A stretch of DNA of 64,000 bases from Tolypothrix tenuis PCC 7101 (lineage in GTDB: Bacteria > Cyanobacteriota > Cyanobacteriia > Cyanobacteriales > Nostocaceae): NCBI RefSeq assembly GCF_002368295.1, contig NZ_AP018248.1, positions 7,837,326-7,901,325 of the forward strand. The letters are read 5' to 3'. This document shows, in pieces, positions 61,285-64,000 of this stretch. The notes under the pieces were generated by a model. The model ran no database searches. It had not been told where the DNA came from and saw nothing but the letters and a program-made list of their open reading frames with translations. Every line of letters starts with the position of its first letter. Positions within the stretch are counted from its first letter, which is position 1. The translations under genes were made by a program, and so were the position numbers.

Positions 61285-62775
61285 CTAGTATCTTCTGTTT
61301 TTACCAGCCAAAAACTGCTGAAATGTAATATGAGAAAAAGAGTAAATGCCCTTTGCTCTCTCTACTAATAACCCATTTTGAACTTGAATATACTTGAGAA
61401 GCACTGCGCTATCTATTTTCGCTACATCGATGTTTCTCTTAGCATCAGATAAGTTCTGAATATATTCACAAATCTGCTTCTCAATCGCTTCTTTTTTAAA
61501 AAAATACTCTCTTCTGTCCCAAGTATTTTGGGCAATTTCACTTAATAATTCTTCGATTAGCTGTGGATAAATTTGCTTATTACTTCCATTTCGTTGAATA
61601 TAACGCTGCTCGTCCCATTGTTTAATTAATATATTCAATGCTTCTTGATAAATTTGTGCTTGCTCAAAATCTGCAACTTCTGCAAAAAATAAGCATAAAA
61701 ATGTAAGTAATAAAGGATTATTCGCTAACTCTTGCAGAGATTGATTTTCTTGCAGCTTGTGTAAAACATATTGTGCTTTTATTGGTGCTTCTTCCTGAAA
61801 CCACTTGCTAACAAACTCAGTCATCTGCTGCTCATCAAAATCGGCAATTTCTACTTCTGTAAACTGTTCAAAAATATATTTGCGTGCCGCAACTCTACAA
61901 GTAATTACAAAGCGATTGGTATAAAATCTGGTTGTAAACCTGCGAATATCCCGTACAACTCGTTCAAAATCTGCATCCTGAATTTCATCTAACCCATCCA
62001 ACAAAACGAATGCTAAACCTTCAGTTAACAGGTTTAGCACTGCATTGGGTAAAGTAACCCCGCATTCTTCAAACTGTTCTGTGATGTACTCTAATAAGTT
62101 TGGTTGTTCCCTCGCCTCTGCAAAGTCTTTGAGATGAATAAAAATCGGGACGCGATCGCCTCTATACTCGCCTAAGTTACACTGAATAGCCAGCCACTTT
62201 AAAAATATCGTTTTCCCGCTTCCCGGTTTACCCAAAATCATCAATTTATCGTGGCTTTCTACGGCTTCTAAGGCTGGTCGGCGGGGTTGTTGTAAACTAC
62301 CTAAGTTAAAGCAGTTAAACTTCCCAGGCTCAAAATTTCGCGATATCTCCGCAATATTCAGCCGCTTTCGTCCACTCACTCGTTCCCAAATCTTGACTTC
62401 AGTGTAGATAGTATCCAACCTTCTTGGCTGTTCCATATCTAGCACCCGCATCACCCCACAACGCCTTTGAATACTGTCGTGGACTTTTTCGCGGACAATC
62501 TGCACCAAACTTTGCATTTGACTAACGCTGGCTGGCTGTTCCACCTCCGGGAAGGATGAGGAGATGATAATGTCTTCCCAATTGAGGTTAAGCTTTTCGC
62601 AAATTGTCACGAAGATATAGCGATCGACTGGTTTACCTTGAAAAAACTTGGTGACTGGCTGGCGACTAATTCCCAGTTCTCCCGCTAACCCTTGCTGCGT
62701 CAAGGAATTACGGATTAGCGCAGCTTCGGCCTTACTAATTCCCTTAGCCGATGCTTGGAGCGATCGCCTAGTCAT
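61285..62775 (-). CDS. HTH-NACHT NTPase, apparently 3'-truncated
   Basis: 496 residues. An N-terminal HTH-like region (~residues 24-70: SLTQQGLAGELGISRQPVTKFF) precedes a linker with CGVMRVLDMEQPRRLDTIYTEVKIWERV, typical of cyanobacterial NACHT proteins. The NACHT NTPase domain has Walker A GKPGSGKT (182-189) and Walker B LLDGLDE (258-264). It ends SFSHITFQQFLAGKNRRY, where relatives usually continue beyond the FSHLTFQE segment into a repeat-rich sensor domain. The truncated family A element lies just downstream, so the repeat domain was probably lost. Such proteins act in signalling or antiphage defence. Start ATG 62775 with AGGGG. Confidence 0.8.
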   Translation of the reverse strand: MTRRSLQASAKGISKAEAALIRNSLTQQGLAGELGISRQPVTKFFQGKPVDRYIFVTICEKLNLNWEDIIISSSFPEVEQPASVSQMQSLVQIVREKVHDSIQRRCGVMRVLDMEQPRRLDTIYTEVKIWERVSGRKRLNIAEISRNFEPGKFNCFNLGSLQQPRRPALEAVESHDKLMILGKPGSGKTIFLKWLAIQCNLGEYRGDRVPIFIHLKDFAEAREQPNLLEYITEQFEECGVTLPNAVLNLLTEGLAFVLLDGLDEIQDADFERVVRDIRRFTTRFYTNRFVITCRVAARKYIFEQFTEVEIADFDEQQMTEFVSKWFQEEAPIKAQYVLHKLQENQSLQELANNPLLLTFLCLFFAEVADFEQAQIYQEALNILIKQWDEQRYIQRNGSNKQIYPQLIEELLSEIAQNTWDRREYFFKKEAIEKQICEYIQNLSDAKRNIDVAKIDSAVLLKYIQVQNGLLVERAKGIYSFSHITFQQFLAGKNRRY

Positions 62776-62977
62776 TACCCCTATCTCAAATGATTTTGTT
62801 AATTATATTACTACTTTTAAGTAAAATCATACATAACTCACTCAAAAGTCATACATAAATCATGCTCAAGAATGATTGTAAATCATACATGAGAGTGCGA
62901 ATCTAGAGATCTAGGTATTTGACATCTCTTACATAAAGAAGTGAATATTATGTTATGTGGTCGGCGAAGGAGGGATT
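62776..62977. promoter_or_regulatory. Divergent control region with three TCATACAT repeats
   Basis: 202 bp between the NACHT gene and the antitoxin gene. TCATACAT occurs at 62827-62834, 62849-62856 and 62883-62890, in the same orientation; ATCATGCTCAAGAATGAT forms an inverted repeat at 62859-62876. The sites could bind the HTH of one of the flanking proteins. This is an inference from repetition and position. Confidence 0.5.
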
Positions 62978-63592
62978 ATGAGCGGCATTAACGTCACGAT
63001 TGACGCTCCTACCGGAAAATATGTGAAACAAGCACTAGAGCTAATCGCTAGAGAATTTCAGGATTATCTCAATTCCTTACAACCTGAGGAAATAAAATGT
63101 TTAGCTGAACGTTTAACGCCTACTAATATCAAGCCAAAGTATTCTCAAGCTGAAATCAACTTTGCTGCCAAGCTTGGTGCCGATCAAATCAGCGATGAGG
63201 AGCATAGTAAATTAGAACTGGCTGCTCTGACGAGAAATTTTAAATGGAGACAAGAACTACTTAAATCTTCATTAACGGCTCCACAAGTAGCCGATTTGTT
63301 GAACACGACCCGTCAGACACCACACGATCGCTTAAAAAAGAATAGCCTAATTGCCGTTCAAGATAACGGAGTTTGGAAATTTCCCACCTGGCAATTCGAT
63401 CCGGAGGGGCCAGATGGAGTAACCGCTGGGCTACCTGATGTTTTAAAGGCTCTCAATGTTCCTGCTTTATCAAAAATTAGTTGGCTAACTAAACCCAACA
63501 GTGCTTTAAATGGGCTAACCCCCATCGAAGCTTTGAAGTTTGGGCAGATAGACGATGTAATTGCTGCTGCTAGGACTGTCGGAGTTTTATAG
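62978..63592 (+). CDS. MbcA/ParS/Xre-like antitoxin
   Basis: 204 residues; ATG 62978 follows a near-perfect ribosome site AAGGAGGG (the frame is open from GTG 62957). A central helix-turn-helix-like stretch (SSLTAPQVADLLNTTRQTPHDRLKKNSLIAV) precedes a C-terminal MbcA/ParS-like (DUF2384) toxin-binding domain (LSKISWLTKPNSALNGLTPIEALKFGQIDDVIAAARTVGVL). Such antitoxins pair with RES-type toxins that degrade NAD+. No RES gene follows in the remaining 408 bp, and the upstream neighbour is the divergent NACHT gene. Confidence 0.75.
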   Translation: MSGINVTIDAPTGKYVKQALELIAREFQDYLNSLQPEEIKCLAERLTPTNIKPKYSQAEINFAAKLGADQISDEEHSKLELAALTRNFKWRQELLKSSLTAPQVADLLNTTRQTPHDRLKKNSLIAVQDNGVWKFPTWQFDPEGPDGVTAGLPDVLKALNVPALSKISWLTKPNSALNGLTPIEALKFGQIDDVIAAARTVGVL

Positions 63593-64000
63593 TCATCTTG
63601 CAATCAAAAAATGAGCATCAGAATCAACGCGGAGCAGTTGAGACGCTTTGACGTGGAGAATGAAAATTCCCCGCGTCTTTGCTATCTCTACCTCCGCGTC
63701 TGCTTTCTGTGCCTTTAAGTATAAATCTTGCCTAAAAATCATCTGAGTGGCTGACAAAAGTTACAGAGACTACACTTGAATAGATAAAAATGTCCGGAAA
63801 TACGTAGCCGACTTTTGAATTTTTGTGTAGATGTAGTTTTAATGTACTAGTTTACAAAGGCAGTCAAAATCTGCAACTTCAATTGAAGGCTATTAGCGCA
63901 GTGTCTCCGACAGGAGAAGCATAAAGCATAAAAGATGAAGTAAACCCTAGAAATAAATATGAGGCAACTCAGAACGGCGGTAGGTTTGCTTTGATTTTCT
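63593..64000. other. Window end, no recognised gene
   Basis: About 400 bp after the antitoxin gene. It has a GCGGAG...GCGTCT repeat-like patch (63630-63705) and a TCTCCGACAGGAGA hairpin (63904-63917). A 35-codon frame at 63611-63718 overlaps the patch and is not credible. No toxin ORF of the expected size is visible before 64000. Confidence 0.5.

Noticed and set aside
63611..63718. 35-codon ORF as a missing toxin
   Set aside because: Far too short for a RES toxin, lies in repeat-like DNA and has no ribosome site.

Overview
The window is chromosomal DNA of a filamentous, probably heterocyst-forming cyanobacterium (Nostocales: Nostoc/Calothrix/Tolypothrix type). The evidence is the dense scatter of GCGATCGC (HIP1) octamers; long runs of short tandem heptamers such as TGGGGAC/TGGGGAT, CAATTAC and TTGACTC (the STRR repeats of this group); SLH-OprB iron-uptake porins; a GUN4-domain protein; a bilin-type GAF protein; and cyanobacterial versions of lysS, thrC, ilvD, aroC and mfd. 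No rRNA, tRNA, CRISPR array or complete insertion sequence was seen.

Layout. 1-7.7 kb: start of mfd (minus strand, cut by the window edge), a CNNM/CorC membrane protein, a GUN4-fusion protein, lysS and two unknown genes. 8-17 kb: a membrane-anchored VOC-like protein, an ECF-like sigma factor followed by an exported TPR protein, an exported low-complexity protein, a sensor kinase divergent from polyphosphate kinase ppk, and a lone receiver protein. 17-28 kb: GNAT, thrC, a large membrane-anchored protein, an SLH porin, a PepSY-type fragment, menH, a CsoR/InrS-like metal sensor and an HtrA protease. 28.5-40.4 kb: a TPR protein, then a tripartite export cluster of adaptor, permease, ATPase, TolC, second adaptor and second permease. 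40.7-50 kb: lysR divergent from ilvD, a Gly-rich stress protein with a type II P-type ATPase, and a second SLH porin. 50-64 kb: SRPBCC, a SemiSWEET/radical SAM/CPXCG operon, a DUF4351 nuclease-like gene, aroC, the bilin-type GAF protein, a lipoprotein, VOC, a MidA-type methyltransferase, a 31-residue membrane peptide, a beta-hydroxyacid dehydrogenase, and a conflict-type end made of Uma2, NACHT and an MbcA/ParS-like antitoxin.

The housekeeping genes are ordinary. The unusual part is the intergenic space, which holds several small non-autonomous element families: (A) GGGACTTCC...GGAAGTCCC elements flanked by TAA with purine-rich cores, one nested in another and one lying between a Uma2 gene and a NACHT gene that looks 3'-truncated; (B) CAATACAGTTCA...TGAACTGTATTG elements with 10-bp target duplications, one of which overlaps a start codon; (C) 185-bp GTGTCAACTTAA elements seated inside a fourth family (D), in inverted copies on both sides of lysR-ilvD; and REP-like palindromes. 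Another inverted pair flanks the first exporter adaptor gene. Heptamer repeats run up to start codons and into the mfd reading frame.

All calls were made by reading motifs. No homology search was run, so names are family-level unless the sequence is unmistakable.
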